From Todiramphus chloris collaris (taxonomy: Eukaryota; Chordata; Aves; Coraciiformes; Alcedinidae), in contig JANVCC010000076.1 of assembly GCA_025345505.1 (NCBI GenBank), positions 7,935,838 through 7,999,837 of the forward strand: a stretch of DNA of 64,000 nt, in the 5' to 3' direction. The position numbers were made by a program, and so were the translations under genes. The notes below the pieces were generated by a model. The model saw only the letters and a program-made list of their open reading frames with translations. It searched no databases and was not told the origin of the DNA. Below are positions 13,027 through 22,708 of this stretch, piece after piece (position 1 is the stretch's first letter; the number at the start of each line of letters is the position of its first letter).

Positions 13027-14497
13027 AAAAATACTCCTTAGGAGTCTTTTCTGACATATTTCCCTGAGCTCTAAGAACCCAAAGGCTCAATCAGCATATG
13101 AGGAGATTACTGTAAAAGTCCAGTGCACAAGGAAAAAAAAAAAAACAAATTAATTACATGAAAGTGAATCTGTGTCAATAAATGGTCAATGCAACTTCAC
13201 CAGAAAAAAATTCAGCTGCATTCTGTACAAGTAATGCTGTTCCCCAGCATATTTATTACCCTCTACAACACCACACCAATATGTTGCTGTAGTGAGGCAG
13301 AGAAAGGTCTGCTCTGGACTCATTTGATGAGTGCTTAATTAGCTTCTGCTTTGTTTGTGAGCATCCATGTGGTTGGTGACATTGCACAAAGAAAGAGCAT
13401 GACCTAAAGACTAGCCCCTGTATGTGTGGCATCTTGCCACTTGGGTCACAGATGCCCTTGAAACCTACGCTTGTGGGGATTAAAATGAAGCAAAATCCTA
13501 TTTCCTAATTCTAATAGAATTTCTCTAGTTATTTTTTCTAGTAAAAGCAATAATAAGTTTTTCAACCATTAAGGGTCAAACCAGTTTAAATAATCTAGCA
13601 AGTAAAGAATGCTAAACTAACTGTGGCTTGACTACTGCATTTAAATTCATCTCCTAAGCTCCTTCTGTCTGGTAGTTCAGGAAGTGTTGACAGTTCAGAG
13701 CTGACTGGACATTCTGAGTCATGGTATGCAGATGAGTGAAACTTTGCTGTATGAATCATAATTTAAAAAGAAATCCTTCATTACCTCTGCTGAGAAATAT
13801 CCTGTCTGCTTCAGCAGGTTTGGTTTTTTTTTGTTGTTGTCATTTCAAGATTTTTGGAACAGAGTTTTTCAACATTCTCTGCAGATTTATTGGATGAAGG
13901 AAAACACTCCAGTGCAGTATCATTTTTCCTGACACTTTAGCCTCTGTCTCTCACTGGGGTCCACCACAGCTGGGACCCAGCACGTGTGTGTTCCCTGCAG
14001 CATGTCTTTGTGGTGCAGTTTGAAACATAGCATAAATTCGAGGGAATATGTTATGTTATCTCTGGTGTTTCAAAGATACACAGATATGTATTACACATGT
14101 GAGCAGGTGTCATTACTCCTTTGAGACAAGACACTAAAAACCAGAATATCTTTTCTGAGAATTTGTGCTTTCTTTTCTTCCACCTGTCCCTTTTTGCTTC
14201 AATGGGTGTTTTTCAAAGCTTGTGTTAGGGAGAAGGAAAGAGTATGTTGACTCTAAAATGGATCTTCAAAGGATTAAAGAATCCTTGGTGCTTGTGATCA
14301 TAAAGATTACATGAAATATATAACATCATGTCATTGCTTCTTGATTTTTAATAGAAGTTCTTGATTGCTTTTCCAAAAACATAGCTACAATCATCCCTGC
14401 TAGGAGAACATATATATGCAATGAATCATGCATGTGAAACTATAGCATGCAACACGTGGCAGAGCCATACGAAACAGTAGCCATGTGTCATTTTTAC
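13027..14497. other. Unique non-coding stretch
   Basis: Nothing firm. If the candidate exon just above it (14498-14591, minus strand) is real, this stretch would be its following intron, and further exons could lie here. I could not find a convincing one. Confidence 0.45.
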
Positions 14498-14591
14498 CTT
14501 GCAACCAGTTCTCTGCCAACAGTAACTTTCTGTAGGCCGTACTCTTCTAACATTCAGGTCTTGAGCAACTTCACGTGTGTCATGGAGCTTC
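14498..14591 (-). CDS. Candidate internal coding exon of an unrecognised minus-strand gene
   Basis: Read on the minus strand, a pyrimidine-rich tract (CTTTGGTCTTCCCATCTG...) ends in TTGTAG, then 94 nt follow up to CAAG|GTAAAAATG, an acceptable splice donor. One of the three frames is open all the way: it starts KLHDTREVAQDLNVRRVRPT, ends ESYCWQRTGCK, enters with one leftover base and leaves on a codon boundary. The other two frames have stops. The peptide is of normal complexity, unlike most chance frames nearby, and a CpG island lies 1.1 kb upstream on this strand. Against it: one open frame over 31 codons arises by chance about as often as not, and I cannot name the family. It is the best coding candidate in the window but unproven. 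Confidence 0.32.
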
Positions 14592-15077
14592 CTACAACAG
14601 TAACAGATGGGAAGACCAAAGATTAATTGATATTATCTGTACTTAAAAATGATGCAGCTTTATTGACTATTTCATAATCTTGATAGTGTCAGGAAATTTT
14701 ATTTGTATTTTTGCTATTCCAAAGCATGATACCTTATTACACAGCCAAGCGACATATTAAAGAAGGCTATAAAACTCTGAAATACAACATTACTATTCAA
14801 AATAACAGATGAAAAGCACATTTTAATTTAACTTTTTCAGTTTAACATTTTTTCAGTGTTTGATGAGTTTGCTTAAGCTGAGAAGTTTAGTGCTCGGTGA
14901 ATAATCCCTGACTTCTAGCCCTGAAGCCTGGTTTCTAAGCCCATGCCAGGTCTGTGTTTTCTTAAAGGACAATGGAGAAGTAGGCCACATTGGTTCTCCT
15001 ATTAGCAATGGTGACAACCAGGACTTTGGTGACAATGTTGTGTTGAAAATGATAGTAGGATTTGCCAGAATTATGAA
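14592..15077. other. Stretch between candidate exon and CR1
   Basis: No gene or repeat recognised. It would be intron if the minus-strand exon at 14498-14591 is transcribed from the CpG island. Confidence 0.4.
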
Positions 15078-15515
15078 CTTGTCCTGTCCCAACAGGCCCT
15101 GATAAAAAGATAGTCCTCATCCTTCTGAGAGACCCCTTGAAGTACTGAAAGGCCACAAGAAGGTCTCCCCAGAGCCTTCTCTTCTCCAGGCTGAACAGCC
15201 CCAGCTCTCTCAGCCTGGCCTCCCAGCAGAGGGGTTCCAGCCCTCCCATCATGGCTGTGGCCTCCTCTGGCCCCGCTCCAACAGGTCCCTGTCTCTCCTG
15301 TGCTGAGGACTCCAGAGCTGGACCCAGCACTGCAGGGGGGTCTCCCCAGAGCGGAGCAGAGGGGCAGGATCCCCTCCCTGACCTGCTGCCCACGCTGCTG
15401 GGGATGCAGCACAGGGTGCCATGGGCTTCTGGGCTGGGAGCGCACGGTGCCAGCTCCTGTCCAGCTCTCTACCCCACCAGAACCTCCAAGTCCTTTTCTG
15501 CAGGGCTGCTCTCAA
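15078..15515 (-). mobile_element. CR1 LINE fragment, truncated at both ends
   Basis: Minus-strand CR1 carrying the end of the reverse-transcriptase region. On that strand one reads GLFSLEKRRLWGDLLVAFQY, the conserved CR1 ORF2 C-terminal block. It is cut off near CTGTTGGGACAGGACAAG, so the 3' UTR and tail are absent. That is unusual for CR1 and points to a later deletion. The copy is G+C-rich and its frame is fairly open, which creates long but spurious reading frames on both strands here. Confidence 0.9.
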
Positions 15516-15725
15516 ATTGTTGCTGTACTAGGAACTAATTGATTTGAGAAAGCTTTGATACATTTGGATTTTCTTTAACGGTGATGGTAGTTATGATGAG
15601 TATTGTATTTTGTATCGTACAAACCCATGTTAAGCACATGGCAGTGAAACCCGTGCTAAAGGCAAGTGCACCTCCCGTGAAGCCTGTTTGTGTGTCGGGT
15701 ATTAGAGCAACAAACTCACCCGGGC

Positions 15726-15770
15726 CCCGGTCCCGGTCCCGGTCCCGGTCCCTGTCCCTGTCCCTGTCCC
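15726..15770. repeat. Hexamer microsatellite (CCCGGT)4(CCCTGT)3
   Basis: Four CCCGGT units are followed by three CCCTGT units and a final CCC, a compound hexanucleotide array at the edge of the CpG island. It creates artificial dipeptide-repeat frames on both strands, which explains the Gly-Pro and Thr-Gly runs in the reading frames here. Confidence 0.9.
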
Positions 15771-16051
15771 AGGGGTTGCAAGCAGTGCCAAGGAAACCCG
15801 GCGGGCCCTGGCTGCAGCCACCGGCTGACTTGCAGCAGATGCTGCCGCCCTGACAGGACCCGCCGAAGGCCGCAGCTTCCCCAGCACCCGACCGAGGACG
15901 GGGTTGCCCGAACACCCGGCAATGATCGGTGCTTTCCGGCCATTAAACCCTGATGGCTCCGCCTCGGGCCGCGGCCGCGCCCTTTTCGCGCCTTCGCTCC
16001 CAGCTCCTCAGTAACGACTCCAGGCCGGGGTACCAATGGAGCCCCCCTGCC

Positions 16052-16147
16052 ATGGAGCCCAGCGGGGCCGCTCCTCCTGCAGCTGAGGCTGCTCCCCTCG
16101 GAGCCTTCGGAAACCGCCCGGGAGCGAGTGAGGCCTCCCCGCCTTCG
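16052..16147 (+). CDS. Candidate first coding exon in the CpG island (plus strand)
   Basis: ATG at 16052 sits in a good initiation context (CTGCCATGG). The frame stays open for 32 codons (MEPSGAAPPAAEAAP... to ASPPS) and then meets TTCG|GTGAGTG, a strong splice donor at 16148. A longer version could start at ATG 15953 in the same frame. The peptide is rich in Ala, Pro and Gly, as expected of any frame in G+C-rich DNA, so the coding claim rests only on start, donor and island. It may instead be a non-coding first exon. I found no second exon. Confidence 0.25.
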
Positions 16148-16330
16148 GTGAGTGAATCCCCTGGGTGAACCCCCGGGCTGGGTGTCCCTGAGGGGGAGGG
16201 TTGCCCTTCGGGGGCAGGCTGGGCGCGCTGGCGGAGTCTGTCTGAAAAGGGATGTTCCCGAAACTGGGGGATTCTGAAGCTGTGCCGTGTTACGTCCCCC
16301 CTGGGACCCGCACTGGTGGTTTGCTGGCGT

Positions 16331-19300
16331 GCTGGTGATTCTGGGTTGGAATAAATCCCCATTTGGGGCAGCTGCTCCATCTGTTCTGTGGGTGTCTTCA
16401 CAACAGAGCATCAGGACATACACATGAGTAATTTGGGGACTGCTGTACATGGTCACTTATAGTTCTAAATTTATACAACATAAGCAAATGTTGAACTTTT
16501 TGACTTCCTCAAGATAAACTTCAGTGACAGAAGCTAATAAATGGTCCCTAAGTAAAAAATAACTAGTACCATACCTGGAATAAAAAGCAGGTGGGTTGTC
16601 ACCACTAGGAACTTAAGAGTTAATCTATGGCTTTACCATTTTTGTATAATAAAGATTTGTTTTCAGCTTTCATGTAGTCATCCATATCCATGTGGCAGCA
16701 ACTCCTTTTCTCCCCTTGCTGAACCCGTTCCAGAATTTTCACCCGGGTTTCCTTATTTTTTCAGAAGACAGTTTAAAACATCTCTAAGTTGCACAGGCAG
16801 TGTGAGAATTAGCTAGTATTTGAAAAGTAGCTGGGTACAAAATTCTGGATACAAGGTTGGGATACCTTGTTTCTGTACTAAAACACAAAGCTCCATGAAT
16901 ACAATTCTCCATAGCATTTTTTAGAAGCTAAAATACAAAGAGTGAAAGTGCCTTTCAAAAAAGAAACAAACCAACGAAAACAACTGCACAAAAAACCAAA
17001 CCAAAACAAACCACCTAAATTCTCTAACTTCTGAGACTCCAATGTGACTTAGGATGTTCCTCTTCTGAGACTCTAATGTGACTTGGGATGTTCCTGCAAA
17101 AAACAATCAGGGCTGGATAAAATGGGCTGGAAGTATTATATAATCCTGTGCCCAGATTAATGCAAAAGGAATCACTGAAGAGGTTGCCCAGACTGAAATC
17201 AGCGATGCTTTTTCACAGTATGAGGGCAGGATCCTCAGCAACAGACTACATTTCTAAAAAAAGAGAGATAGTAAAAAAATTCTGTATATTTTAATTTAGT
17301 TCCCAAAAGTATTTGCCTTATTAGCCAATGGAACTTCAGAGAACTTTCTGTTGCTGCACAGTGAGATACCATAACAATGGGTGTTGTCTTTCAGTGTAGG
17401 ATCTGTTTTTTCTCCCCATATGAAATAATATGGGACAGCTGTGGCATAATAGCCTAGCTTGATGGCCTAGCCTGCTGTGAGACAGAAATACAGCTAATTT
17501 AGTGCACTTTATGAGAAAGGTTGAGTTGTTTACAACCATGAGGTCCTTGTGCTATATCTGGAGCTGGAGATCCACTAAGATGGCAACCCAGAACAGCTGA
17601 GGGAGGGAGTCTGGTGGAGATTAGACAGCCCTGTTTCAGCTAAACCCACAGGTGCAAACAAATCTTGAAGGCCAGAGTGTCTAAGTAGAAACCTTTGCCT
17701 AATTAACAGCAAAATGAATATTGAAGTTTATGCCCTTAAGTATGGTAATTAGTCTAAAGGAATACATGCTAAACATATATTACCGTGTTACTCAACTCTC
17801 CATGTAAATCATGCTAAACATCATGTAGAAGGCAGGGATAGACAGAATTGGGATATAAAAATCACAAAGGGAATACATGGGTTATGGGGGAGAAGACTGA
17901 AAAGTCTAGCAGAGACAGTCAATGGGCTGTACTCCTCTTCCTCTACCCAAGACAGAGAGGCCTTCCTGGTAAGAATCCCACCTTCAGTATAGAGAATACC
18001 TTTTATTTCCACTATGTATCAACACTGTAACTCCAGCCTGAGCCTCTGACTGTGTCGGATGTTACTGGGGAATTCTTTACTTGAGCTCGATTATCCTTTT
18101 GCAGTCAGTGCATTTATCAAAAGCAATTCTGAACCTCTCTGTCACTTTAATAAATCAAACCTCTCTGTTTAACTTTTACTCTGTCTCGGCATAAGTCCTT
18201 AACCAGACTGAAATGGGCAACTACCATTTCAGCAGGAGGCCCATAGCCAGGCTCTGAGATAGACACAAAGGCCTCAGTTGCAAGCCCCTCAGCCAGGGCC
18301 CTGAGACAGGACTCTCAGACGTGTCTTAGACTTTGCAAAACTGCTTGGAGAAACCCCTGGGCTCTGGCAGGCAAATGTCTCACTCCCACCCTTATGGCGA
18401 CAACAGCAGTAGTTTCTTTTTATCTGGGCTATCCAGCAGTTGCCTCCTTATTCTCATTTTGTTGGCTATTCAGAGAAGATGCCATTTACAACTTTAATTG
18501 CCAGAGAGGGTTGTGAAATAGTCCCTGAGATTTACTGCTTTCCCTTTGTGATGTACCTTTGCAGTAAAGTGACCCTGGTGGTTAGGAAGCATATTGTACA
18601 AATGGCAATTTAATGAGGGCTTGGAGACGATGAGGTCTCCAAAGAACACTTAATTTTGAAATTTTCTTGTTATGGAGTATTTTATGAAAAAATCCTGCCA
18701 GGAATTCCAATGAAGATAAACTGGATTTTTAGCCTTAGATATCGTCAAAAATGGAACAAAATTTTTACATAATACTTTAAACACTGGTAAACTACAGACC
18801 TGTGAAGTCCAATCTGGCAGTTTAACTGAACTGATGAGGAGAGGCACTGAAAGGAAAAGAAGATCTTTATTTGTAAGATGTCAGCAGCCCTACATATTTT
18901 TCAAGTTGATGGCAAGACACTTAATCATGGTATTCATGATTCACAGTAACAATAATAGTTCAGAACATAACAAGTATGTTGATAGCTTTCCTGTTTTGAA
19001 GAATACCTTCATCATGTGTGATAGATGTATTACAGATTTTAATACATAGATTTTTTTTTTAATTCAAATACTGCTGATAATCTCCTGCTGTCTCTGCAAA
19101 AAAGGGAGCTAAACTGCCTCATTCATTTTATTGCTTGTTAACTCTGAAAGATAAAAATGTCCATTTATATGCCAATATTAGGTATTTTGCTACTGATTAT
19201 CTTTAGGAAGAACTTTCTTTTGTATGCTTGGGTCCAATCTTTTCTTGATTCCACAGTTTACTGGGCTGTTAAACTCCTGTGCTACTTTTAAAACAACTTC
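16331..19300. other. Unique non-coding stretch
   Basis: No gene or transposon recognised. One 34-bp tandem duplication lies at 17029-17096. If a plus-strand gene starts at the CpG island, this would be its first intron. Confidence 0.5.
17029..17096. repeat. 34-bp tandem duplication, two copies
   Basis: The unit TTCTGAGACTCCAATGTGAC... occurs at 17029-17062 and again at 17063-17096. The copies differ at only a few positions (for example C/T in ACTCC/ACTCT and TTAGG/TTGGG). It is recent, and no function is visible. Confidence 0.9.
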
Positions 19301-19614
19301 TGTTGTGCATTAGCCCCAGGAGACAGCTCAGCACCATGCAGCCACCCGCTCACTCCCCATGGTGGGATGGCGAAGAGAATCAGTTGGGTAAAAGTGAGAA
19401 AACTCTTGGGTTGATATAAGGACAGTTTAATAGGTAAAGCAAAAGCTGCCAAAGCAAGCAAAGCTGATGATGGGAAGCAGTGAAAGAATCACTTCATCAG
19501 GCACTAGCCTGGAACAGTTACTTGGGAAGACAAATACTGTAACTCTGAATGTCCCTCCCTTCCTCCTTCTTCTTCAGAAAAGGCCATGACTCTGTATAAT
19601 CACTGCTCAGCAGT

Positions 19615-19968
19615 TGTCGCTGTTTATATCGGGAGCGGAGAGATGCAGCAACACATAAATTCAGCAAGAGCAGGCAAAGAAGCAACTTTATTAATTTATA
19701 AAATTTTTATATACGTTTTGTATACCCTAGCCCCGTAGGGCGATTGGTCAGTGATCACCCATCTCCATTGGCTAAAGTCCTACAACACCCATTTCAAAAT
19801 ATTTTTCCAATGTACCATAAACAGGACTTAGCAAAACACCAGGTCTTGGTCCAGCTTACAAAACACATCCTACTGTTTTTCATAACATGCATGAGAAAGG
19901 CAGGATTCTCACCGAATATTGTGAGAACCTGAGATAATCCCTCTGCTAGCAGCTTTTCAGCATCCACA
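19615..19968 (-). mobile_element. Solo LTR (alpharetrovirus-like) nested in the older LTR
   Basis: Read on the minus strand it starts TGTGGATGCTG and ends AACAGCGACA, so it has canonical TG...CA ends and is 354 bp long. It is flanked by AGCAGT (19609-19614) and AGGAGT (19969-19974), a 6-bp target duplication with one mismatch. Removing the insert rejoins the host LTR as CTCAGCAGTAATG, which fits the expected uninterrupted sequence. Two CCAAT boxes, a TATA box and a polyadenylation signal are in proper order. There are no internal viral genes, so it is a solo LTR left by LTR-LTR recombination. Confidence 0.85.
19687..19771 (-). promoter_or_regulatory. LTR promoter: CCAAT boxes, TATA box, polyadenylation signal
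   Basis: On the minus strand CCAAT occurs at 19767-19771 and 19743-19747, TATATAAAA at 19705-19713, and AATAAA at 19687-19692. The very short spacing of about 20 bp from TATA to AATAAA resembles the compact U3-R layout of avian alpharetroviruses. If still active it would drive transcription toward lower coordinates. Confidence 0.7.
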
Positions 19969-20080
19969 AGGAGTAATGAAAACATCCCTGTGTTGTCTAC
20001 ACTGTTTCCAGCACAAATCCAAACACTGCACCATACAAGCTATGATAAAGAAAATTAACTCCATCCTGTTCCAAACAGCA

Positions 20081-22195
20081 TTAAACTTCTGTACTCCTTT
20101 TAAAACATTCTGGTTCCTTTTCCTTTCTATCTGACCATTCTGTAGATGCTCTGTTGTGTTACCAGGACAAACAGCATCAGCATCCATAAAAACCAGATAA
20201 TTAAGAAGAATGGATAAATCAGGGGCAGGGGAAGTATTAGATAAATAAAATGGATATTAGAATGGATAAGTAAGAACTGTGCTGCTAACATAATACTTCA
20301 GTAGTTTTGGGACAAGGGCATATGCCAAACAAGTTTGTTTTTTTTTTTAATCCTTCTAATTTTTTATCAACTGAGTTAGCTCTATTTACCAGTATAGAAT
20401 CAATAGACTCGTGAAACGGAGATGGGGAAGGCTACATGGGCTTTTTCAAATTAAGGGAATGCTGTTATACTAATATATATGAAGTATATATATAGGTACA
20501 CACACCTCACAATATATATATCAATATATTGTATATATTTGCAGACATACCCTGAATATAGTCAAGTTTGCAATAGCATATGCTCATTAGTGTCACAGAA
20601 ACCACTTTGAAAACTCTGTGAGAGACTGAAATGCAGAACATAATTTGTAAGGTTAAGTGACAAAGCCATATTCAAAATGGACTGCAGTGTGTATATGAAA
20701 ACAAGATAGTTGTTACAAGCAAGTTTTTGGCCTTTGACATTGTTCCCTGACCAAGACCTGAGAGAACAAGTGTCCCTTTCAGCTGCTGACAAATCCTTAG
20801 ACCAAGTCAGGTCACTTCAATAGCCCTTTCACTTTGTTCTTAAGATGGTGATGATTGAGGATTCAAGTGAGTATTGCTGGAGGTTAGAACCTAATTGGTA
20901 ATTAACCTAACTCTGCCAGCAAAATGAAAGTGTGCAATGTCAAAAAAACCTCAAAAACAAACCACAAACCCAAAACCAGCTGCTGTCCCTGTCTCTGTAA
21001 GGTGATAAACAGCAAAGACCAGGGAGTAGATGGACACCTCTGTCTAAAAATGAAATCATTTGCTGGACTGGGTGTATAAAATTTAAACTGGCAGATCCAA
21101 CAACAGAACAACAATAATTTCATAAGGGCAGCTAGCAGTGAAGGAAATAAATAACTTTTCAAAATGTCACTGCATGGAGTGACAAAACAGGCTTCCTTTC
21201 TGCACTGCTTCCTCTTGCAATCTCAGAATCAATATGCACAAGCATCAAGAAAAAAAGCCCTGCTGGTCTTGCAGGTTCTATATTGTAGTAGCAAGTATGC
21301 ACCCCTCCCAAGAAACCTGCTTCTGTGTTTTCCTTCTTTTGCCCTTCTACTTCCCTTGTTCTGGCATCTCTGTAATTTCAGAGTGGCACAAAAATTTTCC
21401 TTTCCCCCAAAAATCTAGGAAGGATGGCTCTTCCTGGCAGCTTGAAGGCTTCCCAGATGCCCTGGGGCATCCAGATCCAGATCCCTCTATTGACACCCCA
21501 GCAGAGAAAGGGGCCAGGAGTCTGTGCCCCCAGTGGGCAGACAGGAGCCACCTGCCCCAAACTGAAGCATCCTTCCAAAAGCTGTGAGTCTTGTAATACA
21601 TCTGTCATGTTGAATTTCAAAGTAAGAACTGAATTCAGTAGATAAAACACATTTTTAACATCCTGGACTATGATCTTCCTTTAAATTAATGTGGTTTTTG
21701 TCAGACTTGAAAAAACAGAACTGAAAATTGAGCCCGTTATTGCCTTTTGGATTGAAAAGTAGATACTACTGAAGAACTTAATTTTATTTTCAAGAATTTT
21801 AAAGGATCATTTCACCACTAGGCACACAAAGCAGGTTATGATTTAAGATTAGATTCCTGGCCTCCCTTAGTCTATTGCTGATGTTAAAATTGTCCTTTGG
21901 TCTACAACAGGCACACTATACCTGGTGGAGAAATAATATGCATGGCCTTTGAAACATACGAACATCAGCAGATTATGGTGACTCATGGAATAGTTGAGCT
22001 ATAGGATGCTTAGTCTACACACTTCAAAACAAAGACCTCGCTTATTAAAAGTATTTTTAAGTAAGTTTCTTAGTATAGAGCTTTTGAATTATATAGATAG
22101 TACCTTTTATGGCTTTTTTTTGTTAAGGTGCTTTGCAAATTCTGCTTTAGAACATAAACTAGTCATGCTTTCCCCAGCTTCTGTGTGAAGACCTC
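20081..22195. other. Unique non-coding stretch up to the assembly gap
   Basis: It contains an A/T microsatellite zone at 20470-20540 and a more G+C-rich patch at about 21420-21590 that opens several overlapping frames without a recognisable domain. No gene supported. Confidence 0.5.
20470..20540. repeat. AT/TATA-rich simple repeat
   Basis: Runs of TATATATA broken by a short CACACACC piece, with several self-complementary segments. Confidence 0.8.
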
Positions 22196-22295
22196 NNNNN
22201 NNNNNNNNNNNNNNNNNNNNNNNNNNNNNNNNNNNNNNNNNNNNNNNNNNNNNNNNNNNNNNNNNNNNNNNNNNNNNNNNNNNNNNNNNNNNNNN
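22196..22295. other. Assembly gap of exactly 100 N
   Basis: One hundred N, the usual placeholder for a gap of unknown length. The sequence right after it has 23 T (22304-22326) and 23 C (22395-22417), so base quality near the gap is doubtful, and real distances across it are unknown. Confidence 0.99.
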
Positions 22296-22303
22296 GTTCT
22301 TCA

Positions 22304-22417
22304 TTTTTTTTTTTTTTTTTTTTTTTGTGCTTGCTTTTTAAAATTTTTTTTAGAAAAAAACACCACCCCTCTTTCCCCCCCCCTTTTTTGAATGCCCCCC
22401 CCCCCCCCCCCCCCCCC
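22304..22417. repeat. Poly-T and poly-C runs beside the gap
   Basis: Homopolymers of about 23 T and 23 C are separated by short T- and C-rich sequence. Such runs often break assemblies. Their exact lengths should not be trusted. Confidence 0.85.
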
Positions 22418-22422
22418 ACCAG

Positions 22423-22553
22423 TGATTCATTGTTATCATCCATGCAATGCATTCTAGAGAGTGCAGGCTTCACAGATTTTCTGACAGGGTTGACATTCAG
22501 CCCACTAAGAAACTTTTGTATACAAGGAGTTTACTACTAGAAGAAACAAAGTT
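22423..22553. repeat. Direct duplication, copy 1
   Basis: Copy 1 of a ~120-130 bp duplicated segment. It starts TGATTCATTGTTATCATCCA, includes TGACATTCAGCCCACTA, and ends AAGAAACAAAGTT. Compared with copy 2 it has an extra ~20 bp after GCATTCTAGA. Confidence 0.9.
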
Positions 22554-22589
22554 CTTGTATGTAAAGATGTGTTTTGTTTTTATTTTCCA

Positions 22590-22708
22590 TGATTCATTTT
22601 GATCATCCATGCAATGCATTTCAGAGCAATTCTGACAGGGGTGACATTCAGCCCACTAGGAAGCTTTTCTATTCAAGGAGTTTATTTACAAGTAGAAGAA
22701 ACAAAGTT
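22590..22708. repeat. Direct duplication, copy 2
   Basis: Copy 2 of the segment at 22423-22553, in the same orientation and 36 bp downstream of it. Shared blocks include ATCCATGCAATGCATT, GGTGACATTCAGCCCACTA-like sequence and TAGAAGAAACAAAGTT. Confidence 0.9.

Larger units (their letters stand above)
15700..16330. promoter_or_regulatory. CpG island, possible bidirectional promoter
   Basis: The only long G+C- and CpG-rich block in the window, against a strongly CpG-poor background. Landmarks include CCGCGGCCGCG-type runs near 15970 and GGGCGCGCTGGCGG near 16221. I see no TATA box at a sensible place, which is normal for CpG-island promoters. A CCATGG at 16051-16056 offers start codons on both strands. 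In birds such islands usually mark transcription starts, so a nearby gene is likely even though its body is not obvious. Confidence 0.7.
19301..20080 (-). mobile_element. Old solo LTR (ERVL-like), interrupted and internally deleted
   Basis: This matches, from memory, a widespread avian LTR. On the minus strand it contains GAGTTAATTTTCTTTATC, ACAGTGTAGACAACACAGGG, TTTTCATTAC and then, past the nested insertion, CTGCTGAGCAGTG. It ends in the block with CACTTTTACCC...CCATGGGGAGTGAGCG-like sequence and CTGGGGCTAATGCACAACA. A stretch that normally holds the TATA region between AGAAAAGGCC and CCTTCTTCTTC seems missing here. No gag, pol or env is present. A second LTR (19615-19968) splits it. The 3' half on this strand is at lower coordinates. 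Confidence 0.75.

Noticed and set aside
13830-14000. Possible 38-nt minus-strand micro-exon near 13940-13980 in phase with the 14498 exon
   Set aside because: Too short to judge from sequence alone; acceptor and donor of this strength are common by chance.
15251-15542. Plus-strand frames of 80-95 codons
   Set aside because: They are antisense to the CR1 ORF2 remnant.
15716-16456. 246-codon minus-strand reading frame
   Set aside because: It is open because the region is G+C-rich. It contains the hexamer array (Gly-Pro run) and crosses the island without domain or conservation evidence.
22159-22473. Reading frames crossing the N gap
   Set aside because: They exist only because N was translated as an unknown residue, and they run into poly-T and poly-C.
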